DNA of 64,000 nucleotides, taken from assembly GCA_005402585.1 (NCBI GenBank), contig BIFP01000022.1:186001-250000 (forward strand). The letters run 5' to 3'. A model generated the notes under the pieces. The model was not told where the DNA came from. It saw nothing but the letters and a program-made list of their open reading frames with translations, and made no database searches. Of this stretch, positions 55,976-64,000 are shown piece after piece. Source of the stretch: Micromonosporaceae bacterium KJ-029. Its GTDB lineage: Bacteria; Actinomycetota; Actinomycetes; Mycobacteriales; Micromonosporaceae. The first letter of the stretch is position 1. Every line of letters begins with the position of its first letter. The position numbers were made by a program, and so were the translations under genes.

Positions 55976-57697
55976 TCACAGGGCCACGACCGCCGCCGTC
56001 TCCGCTGGCAGCTCGATGCGGTCGCGCTGCACGGTGACCCCCTCCCCCGTGGCCAGCAGCACCCGTCGCGCCACCCCGGGCAAGGTGATCCGCTGCGGCT
56101 TGGTGGCAAGGTTGGCCGCCACCAGGCATCCGCCCCGCCGCATCACCAGGAACCGGTCCCCGTGCCGCACGTCCATCGCGAACAGGTGCGGATCCGACAG
56201 CTCCGGCCGCGACTTCCGCAGCGCGATCAACCGCCGGTAGAACTCGTACATCTGGCGGTGTTCGGGTTTGTCCAGCTCGACCCAGTTCAACCGGGACCGC
56301 ACGAACGGCTGCCGATTCCGCGGATCCGGCACCGCCGTCCGAGGCCCGTGAGCAGCGAACTCACGACGGCGGCCGGACACCACCGCCGCCGCCAGTTCCG
56401 GCTCGGGGTGGCTGGTGAAGAACTGCCACGGCGTGGACGCCGCCCACTCCTCCCCCATGAACAGCATCGGCGTGAACGGCGCGGTCATCAGCAGGGTCGC
56501 GCCGACCCGCAGCATCGCCGCCGAGACGGTGGCGGACAAGCGGTCGCCGGCGGCGCGGTTGCCGACCTGGTCATGGTTCTGGAGGTACGCCACGAAGCGG
56601 TGGCCGGGGGTGCGTGGATCCACCGGACGGCCGTGTTGCCGGTGGCGGAAGCTGGACCAGGTGCCGGTGTGGAAGAACGCTCCGCTGAGCACCTCGGCCA
56701 GGCATTCCAGCGAGCCGAAGTCGCCGTAGTAGCCGTGCCGTTCGCCGGTGAGCAGGGTGTGCAGGGCGTGGTGGGCGTCGTCGTTCCACTGGGCCTGCAG
56801 GCCGTAGCCGCCGGCCTCCCGGGGCGTGATCAGCCGGGGGTCGTTGAGGTCGGACTCCGCGATCAGCGACAGCGGGCGGCCGAGGTGCACCGACAGCGAC
56901 TCGACCTCGACAGCGATCTCCTCCAGCAGATGCACCGCGCGGGTGTCGGGCATCGCGTGGACGGCGTCCAACCGCAGCCCGTCGACGTGGTAGTCGCGCA
57001 GCCACATCAGCACGCTGTCGGAGATGAAGCGGCGTACGCCGTCGGAGTGTGGGCCGTCCAGGTTGACCGCGCGGCCCCAGGGGGTGTCCCGCTCGCCGAG
57101 GTAGGGGGCGAACATCGGCGCGTAGGCCCCGGAGGGCCCGAAATGGTTGTAGACGACGTCCAGGATCACCCCCAGCCCCTTGGCGTGGGCGGCGTCGACC
57201 AGCCGTTTCAGGCCGTCCGGCCCGCCGTAGGGCTCGTGCGGGGCGAACCAGCAGACCCCGTCGTACCCCCAGTTGTGTTCGCCGTCGAAGGCGTTCACCG
57301 GCAGCAGTTCGATCATGTCGACGCCGAGGTCGACCAGGTGGTCGAGCTTGCCGATCGCGGCGTCGAAGGTGCCTTCCGGGGTGAAGGTGCCGACGTGCAG
57401 TTCGTAGAGGATGCTGCCGGGCAGTTGCCGGCCGGTCCAGGAGCCGTCGGTCCAGGGGAAGGCCGCGTGGTCGTAGACCCGGCTCGGCCCGTGCACGCCG
57501 GAGGGCTGCCACCTCGACCGGGGGTCGGGCAGCGGCCGGTCGTCGTCGCCCAGCAGGAAGGCGTAGTCGCGGCCGGCGCCGGGCACCTCGACCCGCCACC
57601 AGCCGCCCCGCACCGGTCTCATCTCGTGGTCGGCGGCGCCCGGCAGGCGCAGCCGCACCCGCGACGCCTCCGGTGCCCAGACCGTGAACTCGGTCAT
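55976..57697 (-). CDS. treZ: Malto-oligosyltrehalose trehalohydrolase
   Basis: A 573-residue GH13 enzyme of the TreZ type. The N-terminal CBM48-like domain begins TEFTVWAPEASRVRLRLPG. The catalytic residues are in DGLRLDAVHAM (nucleophile Asp, about 246), LIAESDLNDP (acid Glu, about 279) and QNHDQVGNR (Asp, about 376). It releases trehalose from maltooligosyl trehalose. GGGAGG lies before ATG 57697. Its partner TreY is not in the window. Divergent from a GT4 glucosyltransferase that may build or trim the same glucan. Confidence 0.94.
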   Translation of the reverse strand: MTEFTVWAPEASRVRLRLPGAADHEMRPVRGGWWRVEVPGAGRDYAFLLGDDDRPLPDPRSRWQPSGVHGPSRVYDHAAFPWTDGSWTGRQLPGSILYELHVGTFTPEGTFDAAIGKLDHLVDLGVDMIELLPVNAFDGEHNWGYDGVCWFAPHEPYGGPDGLKRLVDAAHAKGLGVILDVVYNHFGPSGAYAPMFAPYLGERDTPWGRAVNLDGPHSDGVRRFISDSVLMWLRDYHVDGLRLDAVHAMPDTRAVHLLEEIAVEVESLSVHLGRPLSLIAESDLNDPRLITPREAGGYGLQAQWNDDAHHALHTLLTGERHGYYGDFGSLECLAEVLSGAFFHTGTWSSFRHRQHGRPVDPRTPGHRFVAYLQNHDQVGNRAAGDRLSATVSAAMLRVGATLLMTAPFTPMLFMGEEWAASTPWQFFTSHPEPELAAAVVSGRRREFAAHGPRTAVPDPRNRQPFVRSRLNWVELDKPEHRQMYEFYRRLIALRKSRPELSDPHLFAMDVRHGDRFLVMRRGGCLVAANLATKPQRITLPGVARRVLLATGEGVTVQRDRIELPAETAAVVAL

Positions 57698-58084
57698 GAC
57701 GCCTCCCGGGATCCGGTGGTGGGGGCGAGCAACGCGACGGGATGGCCGGCCGGTAGATCGGCCAGACGGGACCTGTCCGTCACTGTAGACCCGGCCGGTG
57801 AACAGGCACGACATCTCGTTGCCGGAAAGTTGCCGGGTGGCGTCCCGCCAGCGGCGGCCTGCGGTGTCGTCGGTCACTGTGACCGTCATCAAGGTGCGGG
57901 ATCGGCCGTTATGGAGTTTCCTGGATGGCGAGCGCGCGTTCGCGCGCCTCTCCCGGGACGCGCATCCGGCGTTCCCGATCCTCCCATCGTCGGACGCGCA
58001 TCCGTGCGTCCGAGAGCCGAAGCTGTCCCCCCGCTCGCCGCCACCGACGCCGGCGCGATCCCTCCTGCACGGACGGAGACTATT
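57698..58084. other. Divergent regulatory region, treZ / GT4
   Basis: 387 bases without a credible gene. It holds a 13-bp direct repeat GGACGCGCATCCG at 57956-57968 and 57992-58004, and a GCGCGCG-TT-CGCGCGC inverted repeat at 57932-57947. Both promoters should be here. Confidence 0.45.
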
Positions 58085-59488
58085 GTGACGACCCTGCGGG
58101 TCGGCGGGCGTCCCGCCACCGCCACGGACCGGGTCCACCGACCCACCCTCACCTCGCGGCCCCAGATCCCGGCGCAGCCCGGCCCGGCCACCCCACCGGG
58201 GAGCCACCGCATCCTGATGCTGTCGTGGGAGTACCCGCCGGTGCTCGTGGGCGGCCTGGGCCGGCACGTACACGCCCTGTCGGTGGCGCTGGCCGCCGCC
58301 GGCCACGAGGTCACCGTCGTCACCCGTCACGCCGAGGGCGCCCCGTTGGAGGAGTACGTCGACGGCGTACGCGTGGTGCGGGCCATCGAGGATCCGGTGA
58401 CCTTCCCGCTGGCCACGGAGAGCCTGCTCGCCTGGACGATGGCGTTCAACCACACGCTGACCCGGGCCGCCCTGCGCGCCGCCTCCGCCGGCGGGTACGA
58501 CGTTATCCACGCCCACGACTGGCTCGTCGCGCACGCCGCGATGACCCTGCGCGAGCACCTCGACCTGCCGCTGGTCAGCACCATCCACGCCACCGAGGCC
58601 GGCCGGCACCAGGGCTGGCTGCCCGGGGAGATGAACCGCACCATCCACGGTGTGGAGCAGTGGCTGGGTGCCGAGTCGACCCGGGTCGTGGTCTGCTCCG
58701 GCTACATGCGCGACGAGGTGAACGGGCTGTTCGGCGTACCGGCCGGCCGGGTCGACGTGGTGCCCAACGGGGTGGAGCCGCACCGCTGGCGGGTACCGGC
58801 CGCCGCGGTGGCCGACGCCCGGGCCCGGTTCGCCGGAGCCGGTCCACTGGTCACCTTCGCCGGCCGTCTGGTCTACGAGAAGGGCGTGCAGCACCTGCTC
58901 GCCGGGCTGCCCCGGCTGCGCGAACGGCACCCGGGGTTGCGCGCGGTGATCGTCGGCGACGGTCCGTACCGGAGCGAGTTGGAGGCCGAGGTGCACCGGC
59001 TCGGCCTGGCCGGCACGGTCAGCCTGCCCGGGTTCCTCGGTGGGACGGAGCTGCCGGCGGTGATGGCCGCCTCGGACTGCTTCGCGGTGCCCAGCATCTA
59101 CGAGCCGTTCGGCATGGTGGCGCTGGAGGGCGCCGCCGCCGGTGCCCCGCTCGCGGTCGCCGAGACCGGTGGGCTCGCCGAGATCGTCGAGCCGGGCGTC
59201 ACCGGGATGACGTTCCGCCCGCACGACCCGGACGCGCTGACCGACGCGGTGGACGCGCTGCTGTCCGACCGGGACCGGGCCCGCGTGCTGGCCCGGCGCG
59301 CCCACGCGATGGTCCACGAGCGGTACGGCTGGGCGGCGATCGCCAGCCGCACCGCGGCGACGTACGCGTCGGCGATCGTCCAGGCCCCGGGCTTCGCCGC
59401 CGAGCGCGCCACGCAGCAGATGACCCACGGCCGTCCACGTGCCGTGGTGCCGGAGGGCAACCTGCTCGCCGCCGCCGGCCTGCGCTGA
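58085..59488 (+). CDS. GT4 glycosyltransferase, glycogen-synthase-like
   Basis: A 467-residue GT-B enzyme. MLSWEYPPVLVGGLGRHVHAL is the substrate motif of GlgA/GlgM-type actinobacterial GT4 enzymes; VIHAHDWLVAHAA, FAGRLVYEKGVQHLL and PSIYEPFGMVALEGAAAGAPL (E-x-F-G-x-x-x-x-E) define the nucleotide-sugar domain. It probably transfers glucose to an alpha-1,4-glucan or maltosyl acceptor. GTG 58085 has GGAG eight bases upstream. Divergent from treZ, supporting a glucan/trehalose role. Confidence 0.88.
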   Translation: MTTLRVGGRPATATDRVHRPTLTSRPQIPAQPGPATPPGSHRILMLSWEYPPVLVGGLGRHVHALSVALAAAGHEVTVVTRHAEGAPLEEYVDGVRVVRAIEDPVTFPLATESLLAWTMAFNHTLTRAALRAASAGGYDVIHAHDWLVAHAAMTLREHLDLPLVSTIHATEAGRHQGWLPGEMNRTIHGVEQWLGAESTRVVVCSGYMRDEVNGLFGVPAGRVDVVPNGVEPHRWRVPAAAVADARARFAGAGPLVTFAGRLVYEKGVQHLLAGLPRLRERHPGLRAVIVGDGPYRSELEAEVHRLGLAGTVSLPGFLGGTELPAVMAASDCFAVPSIYEPFGMVALEGAAAGAPLAVAETGGLAEIVEPGVTGMTFRPHDPDALTDAVDALLSDRDRARVLARRAHAMVHERYGWAAIASRTAATYASAIVQAPGFAAERATQQMTHGRPRAVVPEGNLLAAAGLR

Positions 59489-59585
59489 CCCGGCCACCGG
59501 TCACGACCCTGCCACCGATCACGACCTGGTGCGGCACCGGGCTGGGCCGGCACCGGGCGGTCCACTGTCATCGGGCAGTGCGGGC

Positions 59586-59620
59586 CCGCTCCCGACGCCG
59601 TCAAGCGGCCTCGGGAGCGG
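59586..59620. terminator. Bidirectional hairpin between GT4 and serine hydrolase genes
   Basis: CCGCTCCCGA / TCGGGAGCGG, a 10-bp stem with a 15-base loop, between convergent genes. Confidence 0.5.
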
Positions 59621-59675
59621 CCCACGCGCTCATCGGATCATTCCGACCGTCGGCCGCTCAGGCCGAGGTTCCCGG

Positions 59676-60851
59676 CTACCGTTCGGGGCCGCAGATCACG
59701 TCGTCGACGAGCCGGAAGGTGCGCTCGTAGACGGCGAGCGCCGCCTCGTCGTCGGCGAGCTGCGTGGTCAGGGACAGCACCGCCACCCGCCTGCCGTCCC
59801 CACTGACCCCGTTGGCGGTGCTCGTGCCCGGCACGTCACCGCCGTGGGACCAGTAACCGCCGCACCGGTTCGGGATGTACATGATGCCCAGGCCGTATCG
59901 CGCTCCGGCGATGAAGTCCTGGAAGGTGTCGGCGAGCACCGTGTCCTGCAGCTGCGCCATCTGGCGGGGTTTGAGCAGCTGACCGCGTTGCAGCGCCTGC
60001 CAGAAGCGCGCCAGGTCGCTGGGCGTGGTGACCATGTTGCCAGCCGCGTCGGCGACGGTCGGGTTGAGCAGGGTGGTGTCCGTCAGGGCGCCACCCGGGG
60101 TCCACTGCTGGTAGCCCTTGGCGTGCGGTGCCGGCAGGAACGGCCGGTCCCCCGGGGCCGAGGTCCGGTGCAGCCCGAGCGGCTGGAGGATCCGGTTGCG
60201 TACCTCGGTGGCCCACGACCGGCCGGTCACCTTCTCGATGAGCATCCCCGCGAGGAGGTAGTTGGTGTTGGAGTAGTCCCACCGGGTGCCGGGCGCGAAG
60301 CCGGGCTCGTGCTTCATCGCCACAGCGACGAGATCGGCGGCCTCGTGATGGTCGAACCGGTGCGCCAGGTACGCCTCGTAGGAGTTGAGCACCGCGATGT
60401 CGTTGGTGTAGTTGAAGAGGCCGCTGGTGTGCTGGAGCAGGTGCCGGACGGTGATCCGGCGGCCGTCGTTGCCGTTGCCGGCGACGACTCCCGGCAGCCA
60501 TCGCTCGACGGTGTCGTCCAGCGACAGCTTCCCCTCGCCGACCAGTTGCAGGACGACGACGGAGACGAAGGTCTTGGTGTTGCTACCCATCCGGAAGTGC
60601 CCGTCGAGCGGCACCGGCGTTCCCCGTCGGAGATCGCCGACGCCGGCGCGGGCCCGGGTGGTCGTATCGTCGACCCGGGTGAGCCCCTGGACGCCGGTGA
60701 TGCCGAGGTCGTGCAGATCGTCGACCGCGGCCTGGAGCCGTCGCCGGTCGTCGCCGGTTGGTTTCGCGGTGGCCGGTACCGCGTTGCCGGTGACGACCAA
60801 CGTCGCTGCCAGCGCGACGGTCAGGCCCCACCGGCCGAGGTGTCCTCGCAT
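59676..60851 (-). CDS. Secreted class C-type serine hydrolase (DD-peptidase/beta-lactamase fold)
   Basis: A 391-residue exported enzyme. A signal peptide (about 1-29, ending PATA) precedes the beta-lactamase-family domain. Catalytic motifs: SNTK (S-x-x-K), YSN (Y-x-N) and HGG (H-x-G). These mark DD-carboxypeptidase, esterase or class C-like hydrolases. AAGGGGG lies upstream of ATG 60851; the frame extends to 60962 without a better start. Converges with the GT4 gene. Confidence 0.9.
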   Translation of the reverse strand: MRGHLGRWGLTVALAATLVVTGNAVPATAKPTGDDRRRLQAAVDDLHDLGITGVQGLTRVDDTTTRARAGVGDLRRGTPVPLDGHFRMGSNTKTFVSVVVLQLVGEGKLSLDDTVERWLPGVVAGNGNDGRRITVRHLLQHTSGLFNYTNDIAVLNSYEAYLAHRFDHHEAADLVAVAMKHEPGFAPGTRWDYSNTNYLLAGMLIEKVTGRSWATEVRNRILQPLGLHRTSAPGDRPFLPAPHAKGYQQWTPGGALTDTTLLNPTVADAAGNMVTTPSDLARFWQALQRGQLLKPRQMAQLQDTVLADTFQDFIAGARYGLGIMYIPNRCGGYWSHGGDVPGTSTANGVSGDGRRVAVLSLTTQLADDEAALAVYERTFRLVDDVICGPER

Positions 60852-61161
60852 GTCATGCCCCCTTGAACGGATGCGGGTGATGACCAGAGACCCGACCATA
60901 CGAGGCAGTCGATACGTTTCCATCCGGCGATGCCCCCAGATCGGTTCGGGGTAATCCCCCACACCGTGCCGGGCATCCGTGGGCCGTGTCGGCCTCTCGT
61001 CGACGGGGCCGCGGCGGGGCGTTCAGCGACGGTTCCGCGCCGGGGCCTTGCCCGTTCGGACAGATCATTCTGCCGTTACGATCTTGTATCCGCACTGGTC
61101 ACCGCCACTTAACATCCGACAGACTCGCAGCGTCCAGCGGGGGCGACGTCGAGGAGGGTGG
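60852..61161. other. Intergenic region between serine hydrolase and response regulator
   Basis: 310 bases with two divergent promoters expected. I see only an AT-richer patch (61066-61114) that could hold the regulator promoter. Confidence 0.4.
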
Positions 61162-61824
61162 GTGCGGGTGCGGGTGCTCCTGGTGGAAGACGACCTGCGC
61201 GTCTCGGCTGGCCTCGCCTCGGCGTTGCGCCGGCGGGGGCACGAGGTGGTGCAGGCGGTGACGGCCGCGGAGGCGGTCGAGGCGGAACCGGTCGACCTCA
61301 TCCTGCTCGACATGAACCTGCCCGACCGCGACGGCCTGGAGGTGTGCCGGCGGATCCGCCAGCACGACGAGGTGGTGGCCATCATCGCGGTGACCGCCCG
61401 CGGCGAGGAGCACGACCGGGTGGCCGGGCTGCGGGCCGGCGCCGACGACTACGTGGTGAAGCCGTTCTCGATGGTCGAGTTGCAGGCGCGCATCGAGGCG
61501 GTGATGCGCCGTACCGCCCGCACCGCCCGGACGGCAGCCGCGTTGGAGGTCGGCATCCTGCGCATCGACGTCGACGCCCGCCGGGTCTGGGTCGCCGACC
61601 GGGAGGTCAGCCTGTCCCGCAAGGAGTTCGACCTGCTGGTGGCGCTGGCCCGGCAGGCGGGCACGGTGGTGCCCCGGGATCGATTGCAACTGGAGGTCTG
61701 GCAGACCACCTGGGCCACCCGGCACAACCTCGACGTCCACGTCGCGGCATTGCGGGGCAAGCTGGACGACGCCAGCCTGGTGGAGACCGTACGCGGCGTC
61801 GGCTACCGACTACGGACCGGCTGA
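61162..61824 (+). CDS. Orphan OmpR/PhoB-type response regulator
   Basis: A 220-residue regulator. Receiver domain: VLLVEDDLRVS (acidic pair), LILLDMNLPDRDG (phospho-acceptor Asp), VTARGE and VVKPFS (conserved Lys). The DNA-binding winged helix follows, with SLSRKEFDLLVALARQ, VPRDRLQLEVWQ and VRGVGYRLRTG. GAGGAGG precedes clustered GTG starts at 61162 and 61168. No histidine kinase is adjacent. Confidence 0.92.
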   Translation: MRVRVLLVEDDLRVSAGLASALRRRGHEVVQAVTAAEAVEAEPVDLILLDMNLPDRDGLEVCRRIRQHDEVVAIIAVTARGEEHDRVAGLRAGADDYVVKPFSMVELQARIEAVMRRTARTARTAAALEVGILRIDVDARRVWVADREVSLSRKEFDLLVALARQAGTVVPRDRLQLEVWQTTWATRHNLDVHVAALRGKLDDASLVETVRGVGYRLRTG

Positions 61825-61971
61825 GACCGGTGCGAACCGGCCCGGCAGCCCGCCCCGGAGCCGGCGGAAATCTCAGATGATCCTCAAGATTCCCAGCTCG
61901 CGACCCCGCGGCCGGCGCGGTGGCGGTGTGCTGGTCGGAACCCAGCCATCCCTCCTGTTTGGAGATCCCCC

Positions 61972-64000
61972 TTGAGATACAGACGGACTACGGCCGGTGT
62001 GTTCTCCACGCTGCTCGCCGCCGTCCTCGCGGCGACCGCGATGCCCGCGCAGGCGTTCGGCCAGACGGCCACCGTCGCCCAGATGCAGGCGGAGCCGAAC
62101 CAGGTGCAGGACGTGACGGTCGTCCAGGGTGACGGTTACGCCACCCTGGCCTGGACCCACGTCGACGGAGCCACCGACTACCAGATCGAGCGGACCCCGA
62201 TCGCCGAGGACGGCACCGCCACCGGCGCCGCGGTGATCGTCGGTGTCTGGCGGCCGAACCGCCAGATCAACAACGACAAGCCGACCTTCGCCGACGCCGG
62301 CTTCGCCCCCGGCAACCGGTTCCAGTGGCGGGTCCGCGCCCGCCTCGGCACCACCGCGCAGCCGTACTCGGCGCCGGTCAGCGGCGCCACCAAGGCGCAC
62401 TGGGGCGACCTGAACACCCCGGGTCAGAACCTGCGCACCCAGTGGGAGGACACCCTCGGCGCGCAGTACACCAGCGACGTCAACGAGTACGCCTACACCG
62501 CGGCGATCGACCAGCTGAGCGAGCGCGTACGCGTGGTGGAGATCGGCCGCACCATCAACAACCGGCCGATCAACATGTTCGTCATCGGCTACCCCACCCC
62601 GCCGGCGACCCCGGAGGCCGTGGCCGCGACGAACCCGCTGCTGGTCAACTGCAACGTGCACGGCAACGAGCCCGGTGACCGCGAGGCCTGCTTCATCATG
62701 GCCCGCCAGCTGGCCTTCACCGACGACGCCGCCACCCTCGACCGGCTGTCGAAGACCACCATGCTGATCGTGCCGACGATCAACGGCGACGGCCGGGCGG
62801 CCAACAGCCGGGGCAACTCCACCGGCCAGGACCTGAACCGCGACTACTCGCTGATCCGCCAGCCGGAGACCCAGGCCTTCGTGGAGATGGTCCGCGACTA
62901 CCGGCCGATCGCCAGCTACGACGGTCACGAGTACGGCAACACCAACACCGGTGACCTGCCGATGCTGTCTCCGCGGCACCAGAACGTGGCCCAGGGGATC
63001 TTCGACGAGTCGCAGAACATGATCGAAGGTCACATGTACACCCAGGGCGCCAAGGACGGCTGGTGGGCCTGCCCGTACGGGTGCACCGGGGCCAGCGTGG
63101 GCCTGGGTGAGGAGACCATCCTGCGTAACACCCTCGGTCTGAAGAACACGGTCAACTCCCTGCTGGAGCTGCGCAGCTCGGGCGGCCCGACCCGGCCGGA
63201 CGAGGGCAACACCGCCAACAACCGGCGGCGCAAGACGTACTCCGCGCTGTGGACGTTCACCCAGTTCTTCGCGTACCACTCCGCGAACGCCAGCAACATC
63301 ACCACGGCTCGGGCCGAGGCGATCAAGTTCCAGTCCGCGAACACCGGACGGATCGTCTTCCGGGGCTCCCGCCCGATCCCGGCGCACCCCGCGCCGCACC
63401 CGGGTGACACCCCGCCGCCGCTGGACGCGCCGGGTCAGGACCAGATCCTGAACCAGCCGCCGTGCGCCTACAAGCTCACCGAGGCGCAGTACAACGGTGC
63501 GCGCACCGACGGTCCGGCCGGCCGGCAGACCACCGTGGCCCAGCGGCTCGCCGCCCACGGCTGGAAGGTGATCAAGGTCGCCGACGGTTACCTCGTTCCG
63601 CTGTCCCAGCCGGAGCGGGGTCTGGTGCCGCTGCTGCTCGACGGTCAGGCCGCCGAGGGTCTGGTCGACGGCGAGCGGATCGCGCCGACGCTGACCGGCA
63701 CCCACAACGGCCCGCTGACGGTCTCCGGGGTGGCCTGCCTCGCCGGCGCCACCGTCCGGGGCCCGATCCGGGTCAAGCCGGGTGCCACGCTGATCGTCAA
63801 CGGCAGCTCGATCAACGGTCCGGTGGACGCCAGCGGGGCGGCCGGGTTCGTGCTGACCGACAGCACCGTGCACGGTCCGGTGAACGCCACCGGTGTCCGG
63901 GGCCCGGTGGTCCTGGTCGGCAACAAGACGAACGGCCCGGTCAACGTGGTCAACAACACCGGTGACGCGCCGCTGGTCGCCGGCAACACCGTGAACGGCC
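61972..64000 (+). CDS. Secreted M14-family zinc carboxypeptidase, 3' end outside window
   Basis: Visible 676 residues. TTG start at 61972 with GGAG upstream; a signal peptide follows (RRTT...AMPAQA). An FN3-like domain (about 40-130) precedes the M14 domain (about 150-500), with H-x-x-E in NVHGNEPGDREA, NRDYSLI, GHEYGN and GLGEETILRN. After residue about 500 a Gly/Pro-rich linker leads to beta-helix-like repeats (VNGSSINGPVDASG, VHGPVNATG, VNGPV-type) near the edge. It is distinct from the M14 enzyme at 14800. Confidence 0.9.
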   Translation, partial: MRYRRTTAGVFSTLLAAVLAATAMPAQAFGQTATVAQMQAEPNQVQDVTVVQGDGYATLAWTHVDGATDYQIERTPIAEDGTATGAAVIVGVWRPNRQINNDKPTFADAGFAPGNRFQWRVRARLGTTAQPYSAPVSGATKAHWGDLNTPGQNLRTQWEDTLGAQYTSDVNEYAYTAAIDQLSERVRVVEIGRTINNRPINMFVIGYPTPPATPEAVAATNPLLVNCNVHGNEPGDREACFIMARQLAFTDDAATLDRLSKTTMLIVPTINGDGRAANSRGNSTGQDLNRDYSLIRQPETQAFVEMVRDYRPIASYDGHEYGNTNTGDLPMLSPRHQNVAQGIFDESQNMIEGHMYTQGAKDGWWACPYGCTGASVGLGEETILRNTLGLKNTVNSLLELRSSGGPTRPDEGNTANNRRRKTYSALWTFTQFFAYHSANASNITTARAEAIKFQSANTGRIVFRGSRPIPAHPAPHPGDTPPPLDAPGQDQILNQPPCAYKLTEAQYNGARTDGPAGRQTTVAQRLAAHGWKVIKVADGYLVPLSQPERGLVPLLLDGQAAEGLVDGERIAPTLTGTHNGPLTVSGVACLAGATVRGPIRVKPGATLIVNGSSINGPVDASGAAGFVLTDSTVHGPVNATGVRGPVVLVGNKTNGPVNVVNNTGDAPLVAGNTVNG

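Overview
The window is high-GC actinobacterial chromosome. Gene content (SecA2, a ClpC-type ATPase, a SigB/F-type sigma factor, long-form ArgG, a GpgS-like enzyme, ANTAR and TraR/DksA proteins), frequent GTG/TTG starts and short GGGGCCCC-centred dispersed repeats fit Micromonosporaceae, most likely Micromonospora or a close relative. This is inference from content; no marker gene was aligned. I see no rRNA, tRNA, CRISPR array or phage block.

Layout. 1-5.0 kb: a condensation-domain protein cut by the left edge, small conserved proteins (DUF3140 and others), a large ClpC-like unfoldase and a divergent NYN/PIN-like protein. 5.1-9.7 kb: a tightly coupled four-gene operon built around a soluble FtsK/SpoIIIE-type ATPase, flanked by two small helical proteins and a coiled-coil membrane protein. 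9.7-12.2 kb: a decayed IS607-type element with a tnpA nonsense codon, an internally deleted tnpB and a passenger ORF between them. 12.2-13.8 kb: a JmjC/cupin oxygenase coupled to a protein made almost entirely of a 21-residue repeat, the most attractive candidate for an undescribed system. 13.9-23.4 kb: DUF2267, a secreted M14 peptidase, DUF72, a TraR/DksA zinc finger, a uridine-kinase-like protein, two receiver-less winged-helix regulators, a cysteine dioxygenase/rhodanese sulfur pair, an ankyrin protein, a methyltransferase and an HxlR regulator.

23.5-36 kb: a methyltransferase divergent from HxlR, DUF2231, a GAF-ANTAR regulator, SecA2, a Gfo/Idh dehydrogenase plus MDR dehydrogenase operon divergent from GpgS and a GT4 glycosyltransferase, cytochrome c oxidase subunit I and the sigma factor. 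36-46.6 kb: an unknown protein, a minimal TPP enzyme, an Rv2629/baeRF-like protein, membrane proteins, a glutamate-cysteine ligase, a class A beta-lactamase, a membrane protein/HTH/oxidoreductase operon and a fused sigma/CU044_5270-like remnant. 46.6-52.8 kb: a LacI regulator, a 1212-residue secreted multidomain glycoside hydrolase with two LacI-type palindromes upstream, and a coiled-coil protein. 52.9-64 kb: ArgG, a CcdA/DsbD-like membrane protein, TreZ divergent from a glycogen-synthase-like GT4, a serine hydrolase, an orphan OmpR-type regulator, and a second secreted M14 peptidase cut by the right edge.

Functional groupings supported by context: sulfur amino acid oxidation (cysteine dioxygenase plus rhodanese), alpha-glucan/trehalose metabolism (TreZ and GT4), regulated polysaccharide degradation (LacI and glycoside hydrolase), and secretion/proteolysis (SecA2, M14 peptidases, Clp ATPase). 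Many transcription units end in clear GC-rich hairpins.
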